64,000 nt of DNA from Pseudomonas sp. A-RE-19 (GTDB lineage Bacteria; Pseudomonadota; Gammaproteobacteria; Pseudomonadales; Pseudomonadaceae), in contig NZ_JAHBDQ010000007.1 of the NCBI RefSeq assembly GCF_019956555.1, forward strand, positions 1 through 64,000, given 5' to 3'. How positions within the stretch are numbered: position 1 is the stretch's first letter; every line of letters begins with the position of its first letter. The notes beneath the pieces were generated by a model, which worked only from the letters and a program-made list of their open reading frames with translations, searched no databases and had not been told where the DNA came from. The position numbers and the translations under genes were made by a program. This document shows, piece after piece, positions 1 through 8,948 of this stretch.

Positions 1-193
1 GGATAAACGGAGGGGTCGGGGGATAAATGGTCGCGACGTTATGCCTTTGAGCGATTTAATAGCAATCGAAAAATAGGCGCCCTCCTCGAAAAGACGCCCA
101 TTTCTTCGCGGGTGTTCCAATCGCATGACGCAAGGCAAAACCGCGTTACCTTGAAGGAGCTACGATTAACTGACATCACGACAGGAAATCGAA

Positions 194-679
194 ATGAGTA
201 AAGCAGACGAACTTGCCGCGAAGCTGAAACAGTCCCGGCCAACCAGTGCCGACGCGACCATCGCCGATCAGGCCATCGACAGCTGGCCCGCCCAGGTCTA
301 CGAGCTGTATCACCAGATCGAAGCCTGGCTGCAGCCATTGATCGAAGTGGGCCTGAAGCTGCGACGCAATTCCACTCACGTGCATGAGAAGGCGCCGGAC
401 GAGGCGAGTTACGATTACGCCATCGACCAACTGCTGATCGAAGGCAACCACCACAGCATCATCTTCGATCCCGTCGCCCGCTTCACCGTCGACGGTGCCG
501 GGCGGATCGAAATATGCTCGGCAGACAAGGAACTCGCCCACCTATTGCGAACCGTGACCGAACACGGCAAGACCCAGTGGTGGCTACAGGCGATCGAGCA
601 ATCCATACAACAACCGGATGCGGTAGCGCTGACGGAGCTCAATCTGCTCTCAGTAGTTCAAAAGGGGCTGGATCTCTAA
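194..679 (+). CDS. Hypothetical protein, 161 aa
   Basis: A 161-residue soluble protein I cannot assign to a family. No signal peptide or membrane segment is visible. The first 20 residues are charged (MSKADELAAKLKQ) and look like a short amphipathic helix. The rest alternates hydrophobic and polar residues, with aromatic patches around 95-105 and a tail rich in Leu and Gln. The start is supported by a purine-rich stretch (gacaggaaatcgaa) just before the ATG. It converges with the L,D-transpeptidase gene, whose stop lies only about 5 bases away, so the two transcripts must share or overlap their ends. No function is proposed. Confidence 0.75.
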   Translation: MSKADELAAKLKQSRPTSADATIADQAIDSWPAQVYELYHQIEAWLQPLIEVGLKLRRNSTHVHEKAPDEASYDYAIDQLLIEGNHHSIIFDPVARFTVDGAGRIEICSADKELAHLLRTVTEHGKTQWWLQAIEQSIQQPDAVALTELNLLSVVQKGLDL

Positions 680-683
680 GGGT

Positions 684-2435
684 CTACAGCTTGCTCTGCC
701 CCACCGCCATCGAGGGAGGCGCCGTTCGCCTCCCGTCCAGGGCGGGCCGTTCCGAAGGCAGGTTCAACGCCCGCAATACCGGGTTGTCGTACCCATACAC
801 ATCAGGCTTGAACGTCACCCGTCCATCAAGACTCAGGTCCACCGTCCAGTAGGCCAACAGCACCGGCACTTTCACGGGGAGCCTGATGTTCTCGGTCTTG
901 CCGTTCGCCAACTGCGCCTGAATCCCTGCGCTGTTCCAGTGCACCGGATCGTTGAACAACAGCTCCACTAGCTGCAGCGGGTTCTCTACCCGAATGCAGC
1001 CAGAACTCGTGGCGCGACGTGATTGCGCAAACAACTCGCGATGCGGCGTGTCGTGCAGATAAATGGAATATTCATTGGGAAAGCGAATCGCCACTTGGCC
1101 CAGCGAGCCGTCCGTCCCCGCATCCTGACGCAGCGTAAGGCCGCGCGGGTTGGCCCAATCGACGGTCGCCGGATTGAGCACGTTGCCGTCTCGATCGATC
1201 ACGCGAATCCGGTTTGCATCAAGGTAACCGGGATTGTTGCGAATCTTGGGCAGCATGTCCTTGACGAGAATCGTCGGCGGCACAGTCCACGTCGGGTTGA
1301 ACGTGACGTAAGTGATCTCGGATTGAAAAATTGGCGTGCTGCGAAACGGCTTACCGACCTGCACCCGGGAGCGCCATATCGGCTTGCCATCGCGATAGAA
1401 CGCAACCTTGTACCCGGCGATGTCGACAATGACAAAGGTGCCTTGAAGTTTGTACAGCAGCCACCGCGCCCGTTCCATGTTGACCCGCACCTGATCGATG
1501 CGCGCCTCGACCGGCACATTCAGCGCCGCGAGTGTCGCTGGCCCCGCCACGCCATCCGCCCCAAGGTATTGCTCGGCCTGATACTTTTTCACCGCCGCGG
1601 TGACGGCGTCGTCGTAGTCGGTGCGAGCCGTCATTGGCGAGGCGAGATAACCACCCGCCGCCAGACGGACCCGCAACTGCGCGACCGAGGCATCGTCCAT
1701 GCCGGGCCTGAGCGTCTGCCCTTCGGCAATCTTCGGCCAGCCGCCACTGTCGCGAACCCTGCGCAGTTGCGCCAGGCCCTGTCGCAACGTGCCATAAATC
1801 GCTTCTTGTGGCGGCGCCTGGGCGAACGCGCGCGCGACCTCATGGCTGTCGAGGGCGGCGAAGAATTTGTTGACGTCCTCCCGAGGGTCGATGCCGACCG
1901 GGTCGAAATTCCAATGGATGTCCAGCCGCGAAGGGTCGACCTTGCCGCGCCGCAATTGCAGCAGCGCCGTGACGAAAGTCTGGGTCGCCGCGATATCAAA
2001 GGCTGCCCGTTGCCCGGGGGTGGGCGCGGTTTTCTGCATCGAGTTTCTGGCCGTGACCAGTTCGGCAATTCGAAAATCCGCAGGGTTCAGGCCATCCACC
2101 TCGGTGCCGCTCAGACTTTTCAACAATTGGACGACATCGTCATCGTCCGTCCAGGCGGCGCGATAGCTACGATGGCTATAAAAATCCATCACCGCGCGGT
2201 TGATATCGACCCGCTGATGGCCCGGCGACGTGAGCAATGGCGGAAATGCCGAACTCAATGGCGCCAGCGCCGCCTCAATCGCTTGGCCGACATAATCACC
2301 GGATGCGGCTTGAGCCACGGTGCCAACGGGAGATGCCGGCGCAATCGGCGAAGTTTGTGCGATAGCCGCGCCGCTCATCAGAAAGCCCATAAAAAAGATG
2401 CGGCTTATGACGAATAACCTTGTTAACTGCCCCAT
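684..2435 (-). CDS. L,D-transpeptidase of the YcbB/LdtD type
   Basis: A 583-residue periplasmic murein cross-linking enzyme candidate. The N-terminus is a signal sequence (hydrophobic stretch ending GAAIAQ). A scaffold domain follows, then a peptidoglycan-binding repeat near residues 245-300 (LRPGMDDASVAQLRVRLAAG) and a C-terminal YkuD catalytic domain. The catalytic motif HDTPHRELF...SSGCIRVENP is intact, with the cysteine in SGCIR. Family members join peptides between two diaminopimelate residues (3-3 cross-links) or attach ligands to peptidoglycan. The length matches the long LdtD class rather than short Ldts. It is divergent from a second, unrelated transpeptidase gene, with 82 bases between the starts. 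The substrate is not readable from sequence. Confidence 0.9.
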   Translation of the reverse strand: MGQLTRLFVISRIFFMGFLMSGAAIAQTSPIAPASPVGTVAQAASGDYVGQAIEAALAPLSSAFPPLLTSPGHQRVDINRAVMDFYSHRSYRAAWTDDDDVVQLLKSLSGTEVDGLNPADFRIAELVTARNSMQKTAPTPGQRAAFDIAATQTFVTALLQLRRGKVDPSRLDIHWNFDPVGIDPREDVNKFFAALDSHEVARAFAQAPPQEAIYGTLRQGLAQLRRVRDSGGWPKIAEGQTLRPGMDDASVAQLRVRLAAGGYLASPMTARTDYDDAVTAAVKKYQAEQYLGADGVAGPATLAALNVPVEARIDQVRVNMERARWLLYKLQGTFVIVDIAGYKVAFYRDGKPIWRSRVQVGKPFRSTPIFQSEITYVTFNPTWTVPPTILVKDMLPKIRNNPGYLDANRIRVIDRDGNVLNPATVDWANPRGLTLRQDAGTDGSLGQVAIRFPNEYSIYLHDTPHRELFAQSRRATSSGCIRVENPLQLVELLFNDPVHWNSAGIQAQLANGKTENIRLPVKVPVLLAYWTVDLSLDGRVTFKPDVYGYDNPVLRALNLPSERPALDGRRTAPPSMAVGQSKL

Positions 2436-2517
2436 GGATAATCCTTAATCTCCCGTTTTCAACCTGCCAGCGTCGTGCGCGCTGCTAGACTCGAAATAAT
2501 TATGATGAGACCTGCAT

Positions 2518-3222
2518 ATGGCCCCGGACCGCTTCGGCTTTTTAATGACGGCCCTGTTGCTGACCGCTTTTACACTACCAGCAGCCTACGCCGATTCGCT
2601 TGAAGCCGCGCTGGTCAAAGCGGCCCCGGACGCTAACGCCAAAGTGATTGCCTTGGCCGTACGCGCCTCCCAATGCAGCCTGGCCCAGGGTACGACCCCG
2701 ATTCAAAGACTAGCAGTGATCGATTATTCCCTGCCCTCGACTGCGCAACGCCTTTGGGTGTTCGACCTTAAACAACGCAAATTGTTGTTCCATGAACTGG
2801 TCGCCCACGGACGCAACAGCGGCGAAAACATGGCCCGCCAGTTCTCCAACCAGAATGCCAGCTACGCCACCAGCCTCGGCTTGTATCGCACCCAATCCAG
2901 CTATGTCGGGCACAACGGTTATTCGTTGCGCATGGAAGGCCTGGAGCCGGGTTTCAACGACAACGCTCTGGAGCGGGCGATCGTCATTCATGGCGCGCCG
3001 TATGTCAGTCCCGACCTGGCACGGGCGAATGGGCGCATCGGTAGAAGCTTGGGCTGTCCGGCGGTGAGGCCTGCGATTGCCCATCAGCTGATCGACTCGA
3101 TGAAGGATGGGCAGTTGTTGTTTTCTTACTATCCGGATCAGCGTTGGTTGAAGTCTTCTTCGTATATCAACTGCGGTAACGCTACCGTGGCGGACTCGGC
3201 CAAACCGACTGGAAGTTATTGA
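2518..3222 (+). CDS. Murein L,D-transpeptidase catalytic domain protein
   Basis: A 234-residue exported protein. A Sec signal peptide covers about residues 1-25 (ending AAYAD). The mature part is a single YkuD_2-like domain: HELVAHGRNSG, then AIVIHGAPYV, then IGRSLGCPAVRP, which holds the presumed catalytic Cys near residue 180 and its partner His. This is the short family often annotated simply as murein L,D-transpeptidase catalytic domain protein. It is divergent from the long L,D-transpeptidase on the other strand, so one short intergenic region serves two cell-wall enzymes. Whether it is a true transpeptidase or a related peptidase has not been settled for this subfamily as far as I know. 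Confidence 0.82.
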   Translation: MAPDRFGFLMTALLLTAFTLPAAYADSLEAALVKAAPDANAKVIALAVRASQCSLAQGTTPIQRLAVIDYSLPSTAQRLWVFDLKQRKLLFHELVAHGRNSGENMARQFSNQNASYATSLGLYRTQSSYVGHNGYSLRMEGLEPGFNDNALERAIVIHGAPYVSPDLARANGRIGRSLGCPAVRPAIAHQLIDSMKDGQLLFSYYPDQRWLKSSSYINCGNATVADSAKPTGSY

Positions 3223-3236
3223 ACACAGAGTGAAAC

Positions 3237-3252
3237 TGTCAGAAATGTAATC
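3237..3252 (+). promoter_or_regulatory. CopR-box-like element upstream of copA
   Basis: The 16-mer tgtcagaaatgtaatc lies 118 bases before the copA start. It matches the minus strand of 24091-24106 (tgacaaagttgtaatc), in the gap between the cupredoxin gene and copRS, at 12 of 16 positions, including an identical TGTAATC half. The similarity extends a little further 3' with gaps. The shared element upstream of two copper gene sets points to the CopR operator. That assignment is inference. Confidence 0.5.
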
Positions 3253-3369
3253 CTGGCCTCAGTCTGCTGAAAGGCGCCGCTCGTTAGCCTGCCCCTCATC
3301 AAGTGCTCTTCCCTCCGTTCAGGATGGACGTGAGGGCTTCATCAGGTTGACGGACGGGAACGAAACGGC

Positions 3370-5148
3370 ATGCATTCCAACACCTCAAGACGCACCTTCG
3401 TCAAAGGCCTGGCCGCGGGTGGAGCCCTGGCGGGCCTCGGGCTGTGGCGCACGCCGGTCTGGGCGGTCACCAGCCCCGGCGAACCCAATGTTATGGCCGG
3501 TACCGAGTTCGAGCTGTTCATCGGCGAAACCCCGGTCAACCTCACCGGCAACCCTCGCACCGCGATGACCATCAACGGCGGCATTCCCGGCCCCCTGCTG
3601 CGTTGGCGTGAGGGCGACACCGTCACGCTGCGGGTGAAGAACAAACTCAAGGACACCACCTCCATTCACTGGCACGGCATTTTGCTGCCCGCCAACATGG
3701 ACGGCGTGCCGGGCCTGAGCTTTCACGGCATCGAGCCGGACGGCATGTACGTCTATCAGTTCAAGGTCCGGCAGAACGGCACTTACTGGTACCACAGCCA
3801 TTCGGGCTTTCAGGAACAGTCCGGGGTTTACGGGCCATTGGTGATCGATGCCAGGGAACCGGAGCCGTTCCAGTACGACCGTGACTATGTAGTGATGCTC
3901 ACCGACTGGACCGACGAAGACGCCGTCGGCCTGATGAGCAAACTCAAGAAGCAATCGGACTACTACAACTACCACAAGCGCACCGTGGGCGACTTCATCC
4001 ACGATGTCAGCGAGAAAGGCTGGGGCTCGACGGTTGCCGATCGCAAGATGTGGGCCGAGATGAAAATGAACCCCACCGATCTGGCTGACGTCAGCGGCGC
4101 CACTTACACCTACTTGATGAACGGCCAGGCGCCGAACATGAACTGGACGGGCGTATTCCGCCCCGGCGAAAAGCTGCGACTGCGGTTCATCAACGGCTCG
4201 TCGATGACCTACTTCGACGTGCGCATCCCCGGCCTGAAAATGACCGTGGTCGCGGCGGATGGCCAACACGTCAAACCGGTGAGCGTCGACGAATTCCGTG
4301 TCGCGGTGGCGGAGACGTTCGATGTTATCGTCGAGCCGACCCAGGACGCCTACACCCTGTTCGCCCAGTCGATGGATCGGACAGGGTTTGCGCGCGGCAC
4401 CCTTGCGGTGAAGGCCGGGTTGTCGGCGCCGGTGCCACCGCTGGATCCGCGACCGCTGGTGACCATGGATGACATGGGCATGGGCGGGATGGATCATGGC
4501 AGCATGGGCGGCGACATGGCGGGGATGGATCACAGTGCCACGCAAGGCATGACAGGCATGGACGGCGGTGACATCCAGGGCATGGACAACATGGCCGGGA
4601 TGGATCACAGCAGCATGGCCGGCATGCAATCCCATCCAGACACGGAAAAAGACAACCCGCTGGTGGACATGCAAGCCATGAGCACCTCGCCGAAACTCGA
4701 CGACCCGGGCCTTGGCTTGCGCGACAACGGCCGTCGCGTGCTGACCTACGCCGACCTGCGCAGCACCTTCGAAGACCCGGACGGCCGAGAGCCCGGCCGC
4801 ACCATCGAACTGCACCTCACCGGCCACATGGAGAAGTTCGCCTGGTCGTTCAATGGCGTGAAATTCTCTGACGCCGAACCGGTACGCCTCAAATACGGCG
4901 AGCGAATCCGGGTGGTGCTGGTCAACGACACGATGATGACTCACCCCATTCATTTGCACGGCATGTGGAGCGACCTCGAAGACGAGAACGGCCAGTTCAT
5001 GGTGCGCAAACACACCATCGACATGCCGCCGGGATCAAAGCGCAGCTATCGGGTCACCGCCGACGCGCTCGGCCGCTGGGCCTATCACTGCCATCTCCTG
5101 TACCACATGGAAATGGGCATGTTCCGTGAAGTTCGCGTGGAAGAATGA
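3370..5148 (+). CDS. copA: Copper resistance multicopper oxidase CopA
   Basis: A 592-residue periplasmic multicopper oxidase that binds copper and probably oxidises Cu(I) to Cu(II). A twin-arginine signal ([13 protein letters not shown]) opens the protein. Cupredoxin domains carry all copper-ligand motifs: IHWHGILLP and YWYHSHSG early, HPIHLHGMW and [14 protein letters not shown] at the end. Between about residues 365 and 425 sits a Met/His-rich insert with repeated MDHS and GM units, typical of the plasmid and chromosomal CopA/PcoA family and thought to bind extra copper. It is the first gene of copABCD; the copB start follows 10 bases after the stop. A putative CopR site lies upstream. The regulators CopRS are about 20 kb away. 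Confidence 0.96.
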   Translation: MHSNTSRRTFVKGLAAGGALAGLGLWRTPVWAVTSPGEPNVMAGTEFELFIGETPVNLTGNPRTAMTINGGIPGPLLRWREGDTVTLRVKNKLKDTTSIHWHGILLPANMDGVPGLSFHGIEPDGMYVYQFKVRQNGTYWYHSHSGFQEQSGVYGPLVIDAREPEPFQYDRDYVVMLTDWTDEDAVGLMSKLKKQSDYYNYHKRTVGDFIHDVSEKGWGSTVADRKMWAEMKMNPTDLADVSGATYTYLMNGQAPNMNWTGVFRPGEKLRLRFINGSSMTYFDVRIPGLKMTVVAADGQHVKPVSVDEFRVAVAETFDVIVEPTQDAYTLFAQSMDRTGFARGTLAVKAGLSAPVPPLDPRPLVTMDDMGMGGMDHGSMGGDMAGMDHSATQGMTGMDGGDIQGMDNMAGMDHSSMAGMQSHPDTEKDNPLVDMQAMSTSPKLDDPGLGLRDNGRRVLTYADLRSTFEDPDGREPGRTIELHLTGHMEKFAWSFNGVKFSDAEPVRLKYGERIRVVLVNDTMMTHPIHLHGMWSDLEDENGQFMVRKHTIDMPPGSKRSYRVTADALGRWAYHCHLLYHMEMGMFREVRVEE

Positions 5149-5158
5149 GGCGCTACCC

Positions 5159-6049
5159 ATGACCAGACAGATACGTTCTACCCGCCTCGCTTTGGCACTC
5201 ACTGGCTTCACGCTCTCTTCGGCCATGGCCGCTACCGACGACATGCAGGGCATGGACCATAGCCAGATGCCGGGCATGGATCACAGCCAGATGCAGAGCG
5301 AGGATTACGGGCAAATGCAGCCCGCCGCACCGACCCAAAGCCGCACGCCGATCCCGGCGCTGACCGACGCCGACCGCGCCGCCGTGTACGTCAGCCCCGC
5401 CGGCCATGACATGCACGACAGTGCGCTCAACTATTACTTCCTCGCCGACAAACTCGAATGGCAGGACGCTGACAACGGCAGCGCCCTGGCGTGGGATCTG
5501 TCCGGCTGGATCGGTGGCGACATCGATCGCCTGTGGCTGCGCTCCGAAGGCGAACGCGTCAATGGCAAAACCGAAGACGCGCAAGTCCAGGCCCTGTGGG
5601 GTCACGCGATCAGCCCATGGTGGGACGTGGTGACCGGCGTTCGCCAGGATTTCAAACCCGGCGATCCGCAAACCTGGGCCGCATTCGGCCTGCAAGGCAT
5701 GGCGCTGTACAACTTCGAAACCGAGGCCACCGCCTTCATCGGCGAAGGTGGCCAGACCGCCGCACGGCTGGAAGGCGACTACGACATCCTGCTCACCAAC
5801 CGGCTGATTTTGCAGCCGACCGCCGAACTCAACGTCTACGGCAAAAACGACCCGCAACGGGGCATCGGCTCCGGACTGTCCAACACCGAAGCCGGCCTGC
5901 GATTGCGTTATGAAATTCGCCGGGAATTCGCGCCCTACGTCGGCGTGACCTGGAACCGCACCTACGGCAAAACCGCCGACTACGCCAGGGACGAAGGCGA
6001 GGACCGCAGCGAAGCCCGCCTCGTCCTCGGCGTTCGGCTGTGGTTCTAA
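5159..6049 (+). CDS. copB: Copper resistance outer membrane protein CopB
   Basis: A 296-residue outer-membrane protein of the CopB/PcoB family, thought to sequester or move copper at the outer membrane. The chosen ATG begins [16 protein letters not shown], a normal Sec signal. An earlier in-frame start lies inside copA and would spoil it. The mature N-terminus has repeated MDHSQM units that mirror the CopA insert. The remainder has the alternating pattern and terminal aromatic residue (GVRLWF) of a beta-barrel. The start lies 10 bases behind the copA stop, so translation is probably coupled. Confidence 0.94.
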   Translation: MTRQIRSTRLALALTGFTLSSAMAATDDMQGMDHSQMPGMDHSQMQSEDYGQMQPAAPTQSRTPIPALTDADRAAVYVSPAGHDMHDSALNYYFLADKLEWQDADNGSALAWDLSGWIGGDIDRLWLRSEGERVNGKTEDAQVQALWGHAISPWWDVVTGVRQDFKPGDPQTWAAFGLQGMALYNFETEATAFIGEGGQTAARLEGDYDILLTNRLILQPTAELNVYGKNDPQRGIGSGLSNTEAGLRLRYEIRREFAPYVGVTWNRTYGKTADYARDEGEDRSEARLVLGVRLWF

Positions 6050-6104
6050 ACGCTTCAATTCAAAAACCTAAAAACCAACCGCTTAAAGCGGTAAGAGGCC
6101 TTGC

Positions 6105-6488
6105 ATGCGCACAATCAAAACCACCGCTGTTGCCATCGCACTTTCCACCGGGCTGCTCATGAGCGCACTGGCTCAAGCCCATCCGAAACTGCTCTCCTCC
6201 ACCCCGGCCGAAGGCGCGGACGGCGCAGCACCGAGCAGCATCGAACTGCGCTTCTCCGAAAACCTCATGACCCAATTCTCCGGCGCCAAACTGGTCATGA
6301 CCGAAATGCCTGGTATGGCCCACTCGCCCATGCCGATGAAGGCCAAAGTCTCCGGCGGCAGCGACCCGAAAACCATGCTCATCACCCCGCTCTCGCCGCT
6401 GCCCACCGGCAGCTACAAAGTCGAATGGCGCGCCGTGTCTTCGGACACTCACCCGATCACCGGCAACGTTACGTTCAAAGTGAAGTGA
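6105..6488 (+). CDS. copC: Copper resistance periplasmic chaperone CopC
   Basis: A 127-residue periplasmic copper carrier. The signal peptide ends SALAQA, leaving His as the first mature residue (HPKLLSSTPA). That His is a known Cu(II) ligand in the family. A Met-rich loop (MTEMPGMAHSPMPM) corresponds to the Cu(I) site. The C-terminal SSDTHPITGNVTFKV segment is the usual last strand with a conserved His. It sits third in copABCD, 55 bases after copB and 3 bases before the copD start, as expected for proteins that hand copper to CopD. Confidence 0.95.
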   Translation: MRTIKTTAVAIALSTGLLMSALAQAHPKLLSSTPAEGADGAAPSSIELRFSENLMTQFSGAKLVMTEMPGMAHSPMPMKAKVSGGSDPKTMLITPLSPLPTGSYKVEWRAVSSDTHPITGNVTFKVK

Positions 6489-6491
6489 TTG

Positions 6492-7415
6492 ATGAGCGAC
6501 TCGGTCAGCATTGCCCTGCGCTTTGCGTTGTATGTGGATTTGATGCTGTTGTTTGGGGTGGCGCTTTTTGGCTTGTACAGCCTTAAAGGGCAGGAACGGA
6601 TGTCGGGAGCGGTGTTGCCGTTCAGGTCGATGTTGGCGGGGACGGCGGCGCTGGGTGCGCTGCTGTCCGTCGCCAGCATGGTGATGATGGTGAGCGCCAT
6701 GAGCGGGGAATCGGACTTCGCCGAGCTGCGTCCGCACATCGAAATGATGGTGCTTGAAACGGACGTCGGGCTGGCCTGGGTGGTTCGCATCGTGGCGCTG
6801 GTCGTCGCTGGTTTAGCAGTGATGCTCCGTGCGCCTGGTTTCAGCTTGTTGGTCACCGCTTTTGCCGGTGGTGTGGCCCTCGCCAGCCTGGCCTGGAGTG
6901 GGCATGGGGCGATGGATGAAGGCAGCCGTCGTTATTGGCATTTCGTGGTGGATATTCTGCACCTGCTCGCGGCGGGGGCATGGGTTGGAGCGTTGGTGGC
7001 GTTTGCGTTGATGGCGAAAATCAATGCTCTGCAAACCGAAGCGCGCATCAGGTTGTTGGTTCGCGCGGTGAATCGATTTGAGGTGATTGGCGCGGTCATC
7101 GTGGTGGTCATCACGGTGACGGGGGTGGTGAATTATCTGTTGATCGTCGGGCCGAAACTGGATGAAGTTTTTCTCAGTACTTATGGAGTTTTGCTGTTCA
7201 TCAAAGTGGCGCTGTTTGCCGGGATGCTCGTGCTTGCCGCGTTGAACCGGTTTCACCTTGGGCCGTTTTTGGAGCGGTCGTTGCGGGACGGCCAGCATCG
7301 GGAGGCGGCGAATGCATTGCGCCGCAGCGTGGTGGTGGAATTGGCGGCGGCGGTGTTGATTGTGGGGTTGGTGGCTTGGTTGGGGACGTTGAGTCCGGAG
7401 ATGGGCGCACTGTAG
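6492..7415 (+). CDS. copD: Copper resistance inner membrane protein CopD
   Basis: A 307-residue polytopic inner-membrane protein of the CopD/PcoD family. About eight hydrophobic segments are visible, with the family His residues in WSGHGAMDEG and DILHLLAAGAWVGA. With CopC it is thought to bring copper into the cytoplasm. ATG at 6492 is preferred over a TTG immediately before it; the start lies 3 bases after the copC stop. The coding sequence is noticeably richer in GTG/TTG codons than copA or copB. Confidence 0.92.
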   Translation: MSDSVSIALRFALYVDLMLLFGVALFGLYSLKGQERMSGAVLPFRSMLAGTAALGALLSVASMVMMVSAMSGESDFAELRPHIEMMVLETDVGLAWVVRIVALVVAGLAVMLRAPGFSLLVTAFAGGVALASLAWSGHGAMDEGSRRYWHFVVDILHLLAAGAWVGALVAFALMAKINALQTEARIRLLVRAVNRFEVIGAVIVVVITVTGVVNYLLIVGPKLDEVFLSTYGVLLFIKVALFAGMLVLAALNRFHLGPFLERSLRDGQHREAANALRRSVVVELAAAVLIVGLVAWLGTLSPEMGAL

Positions 7416-7567
7416 GGAAATGAAAACATCCGATGACCGGCCAGGGCAGTCAGTGGACAGGGTGAGGGGCCTTTACTAGCGTCTAACCACCAGATTTTAA
7501 GCCAAAGGGTTCAACACCCAAGCGCCAAGGTGAAAAAAGCGGCGCAATTATCGAAAGGAGTTCGAAA

Positions 7568-7909
7568 ATGGCTGACGTAATGAAAGTGGTGGATGTCGAC
7601 TTAAAAATACTTAAATCAAACCCACCGCAGCTACACATATCGGCAATTGGCCTGGTGAATTCTGGTGGATGGACAAACCCGAGACTGGAGCCGCGGATTT
7701 ACATTCAGTTCCCGCCAGACGGCATTCAAGACTTCGATTTTGTTGCTGATCCGCCCCAAGGGGCTGCTATACAGGTCATTCTTCCCATCGACGCATCAAA
7801 ACTTTGGAAAGACCCGCCACTCGATAAACTCAAGGGAGTAAGAGTCCACTCTGCCAGCAACTCGATTGAAGCTCATCTTAAGAGTTCGAAGTCCGTGGCT
7901 TGTGGATAA
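7568..7909 (+). CDS. Hypothetical protein, 113 aa
   Basis: A small soluble protein of 113 residues with no signal peptide. A strong ribosome-binding sequence (gaaaggag) precedes the ATG. The composition is beta-rich (KVVDVDLKILKSNPPQLHISAIGLVNSGGW), suggesting a compact sandwich fold, and the single Cys is the next-to-last residue. It stands alone between copD and the decayed copper cassette, and its base composition is more AT-rich than copABCD. I do not recognise the family. It could be an acquired gene of the accessory region. Confidence 0.6.
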   Translation: MADVMKVVDVDLKILKSNPPQLHISAIGLVNSGGWTNPRLEPRIYIQFPPDGIQDFDFVADPPQGAAIQVILPIDASKLWKDPPLDKLKGVRVHSASNSIEAHLKSSKSVACG

Positions 7910-7969
7910 ACAACTAATGTGAAGGGATACGTGTCGGGCTTTGCCTGGCACGTATCACGCATTCTCGAG

Positions 7970-8085
7970 AAGCGCTTTCACCACACTGACTCCCGCTTGA
8001 ACCCCACTCCGTCATAAAAGCCCGACAACAATGAAAACCCTAAAAAGCATAATGATGCTCTGTGGCCCGCTGGCTCTATCCTGCG
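7970..8085 (+). repeat. Direct repeat, left copy
   Basis: About 116 bases closely resemble 10547-10661. The shared part includes an identical core (aaaagcccgacaacaatgaa) around the start codon, with scattered substitutions and one 1-base indel elsewhere. The right copy is the 5' end and leader of the intact PheC-like gene. The pair flanks the whole Met-rich/DUF2933/ATPase cassette. Confidence 0.8.
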
Positions 8086-8096
8086 CCGCACAATAA
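8031..8096 (+). pseudogene. Orphan signal-peptide remnant of the PheC-like gene
   Basis: A 21-codon reading frame (MKTLKSIMMLCGPLALSCAAQ, then stop) matches the first residues of the PheC-like protein at 10607 (MKTIKSTMMLCGLLAL). The reading frame ends at a TAA after the signal peptide, and nothing downstream resembles the mature protein. It is the truncated partner of the intact gene. Its untranslated leader is also duplicated, so it is unlikely to be a coincidental small ORF. Confidence 0.75.
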
Positions 8097-8113
8097 GCCT
8101 CTGTGGGCGTCGT

Positions 8114-8127
8114 TTGATATGGATCAA
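8114..8127. promoter_or_regulatory. Anr/FNR-type palindrome
   Basis: ttgatatggatcaa is an exact TTGAT-N4-ATCAA site, the consensus for the oxygen-sensing regulator Anr of Pseudomonas. It lies 116 bases before the Met-rich protein gene and is the only perfect match I noticed in the window. It is probably the operator of the copper cassette, giving low-oxygen control. Confidence 0.6.
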
Positions 8128-8243
8128 CAACGCCCTCAGACCGTGGCGTACGTTCAAGATCACTCCCTCTAACGGGAACACGACATACGTTGGTTCGCAG
8201 CCATCCGACGCTGCCGATCCACCCTAACGCTGTGGAGATCGCC

Positions 8244-8654
8244 ATGCACATCTACATCAAATCCCTCGTCGCCGCTCTGCTCATCAGCAGCCCATTGCTG
8301 GTGCTGGCCACCGAATACCCCGAAACGGCGCCCGCCACCCCCACGGACGACTCAACCCAAACCACGCCCACGCCCGCGCAAAACAACGCCATGAGCGAAC
8401 AGATGAAGAAAATGCAGGCAGCCCACGACAAAATGATCGCCGCCAAAACCCCGGCCGAACGCCAGGCCGCGATGCAGGAAGCCATGACCACGATGAGGAA
8501 TGGCATTGGCATGATGCACGACAATTGCGCAGGCATGGGGATGGGCAAAGGCATGTACGGCGGCAAGGATGGCCAAGGTAAGGCGATGATGGACATGATG
8601 ATGAAAATGATGGATCAGCAATCCAGAATGATGAAGATGCCGATGAGCCAATAA
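8244..8654 (+). CDS. Met-rich secreted protein, putative metal binder
   Basis: A 136-residue exported protein. The chosen ATG gives a clean signal peptide (MHIYIKSLVAALLISSPLLVLA). A Pro/Thr-rich linker follows, then a charged helix containing EQMKKMQAAHDKMIAAKTPAERQ, and a C-terminal third packed with methionine (GMGMGKGMYGG and MMDMMMKMMDQQ). A lone Cys sits in MMHDNCAGMG. Met clusters of this sort bind Cu(I) or Ag(I) in the periplasm. It leads a cassette with a DUF2933 peptide and a decayed copper ATPase, which supports a copper role. I do not know a named family; function is inference. Confidence 0.8.
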   Translation: MHIYIKSLVAALLISSPLLVLATEYPETAPATPTDDSTQTTPTPAQNNAMSEQMKKMQAAHDKMIAAKTPAERQAAMQEAMTTMRNGIGMMHDNCAGMGMGKGMYGGKDGQGKAMMDMMMKMMDQQSRMMKMPMSQ

Positions 8655-8738
8655 ATCTCACTCGTCGCTGAGGTTCGCACTGGCCGGTTTGGCAGGACGA
8701 AACCCTCAGGGCATTTTCGTCAGAACGGAGCGTGCCAC

Positions 8739-8945
8739 ATGAACCACTCATCTCCCTCGACGCCTCCAACCCCCTCCTTCTGGCGCAGCAAACCCGGCAT
8801 CGCGCTGGGCATGCTGCTGGTGATCGGTCTGTTTTACCTGGCCCGCGAGCATTACGGCCACCTCTACCCGATTCTGCCCTACCTGATTCTATTGCTGTGT
8901 CCGCTGATGCACCTGTTCGGGCATCACCACGGCGGCAGGCACTGA
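8739..8945 (+). CDS. DUF2933 small membrane protein
   Basis: A 68-residue membrane peptide. After a polar Ser/Pro/Thr leader it has FWRSKPGIALGMLLVIGLFYLAREH, a second hydrophobic stretch (LPYLILLLCPLMHLF) and a His-rich tail (GHHHGGRH). The FWRS...LLLCPLMHLF pattern is the DUF2933 signature. Members are usually found beside copper or heavy-metal ATPase genes. Here it lies directly before the ATPase pseudogene, 3 bases upstream of its start. The His tail faces the same side as the second helix end and could bind metal. Confidence 0.85.
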   Translation: MNHSSPSTPPTPSFWRSKPGIALGMLLVIGLFYLAREHYGHLYPILPYLILLLCPLMHLFGHHHGGRH

Positions 8946-8948
8946 CCC

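Noticed and set aside
3385..5013. A 542-codon minus-strand frame opposite copA
   Set aside because: It is a shadow of the GC-rich copA gene; its residues are His/Val/Ala-rich with no family motif, while copA is unmistakable.
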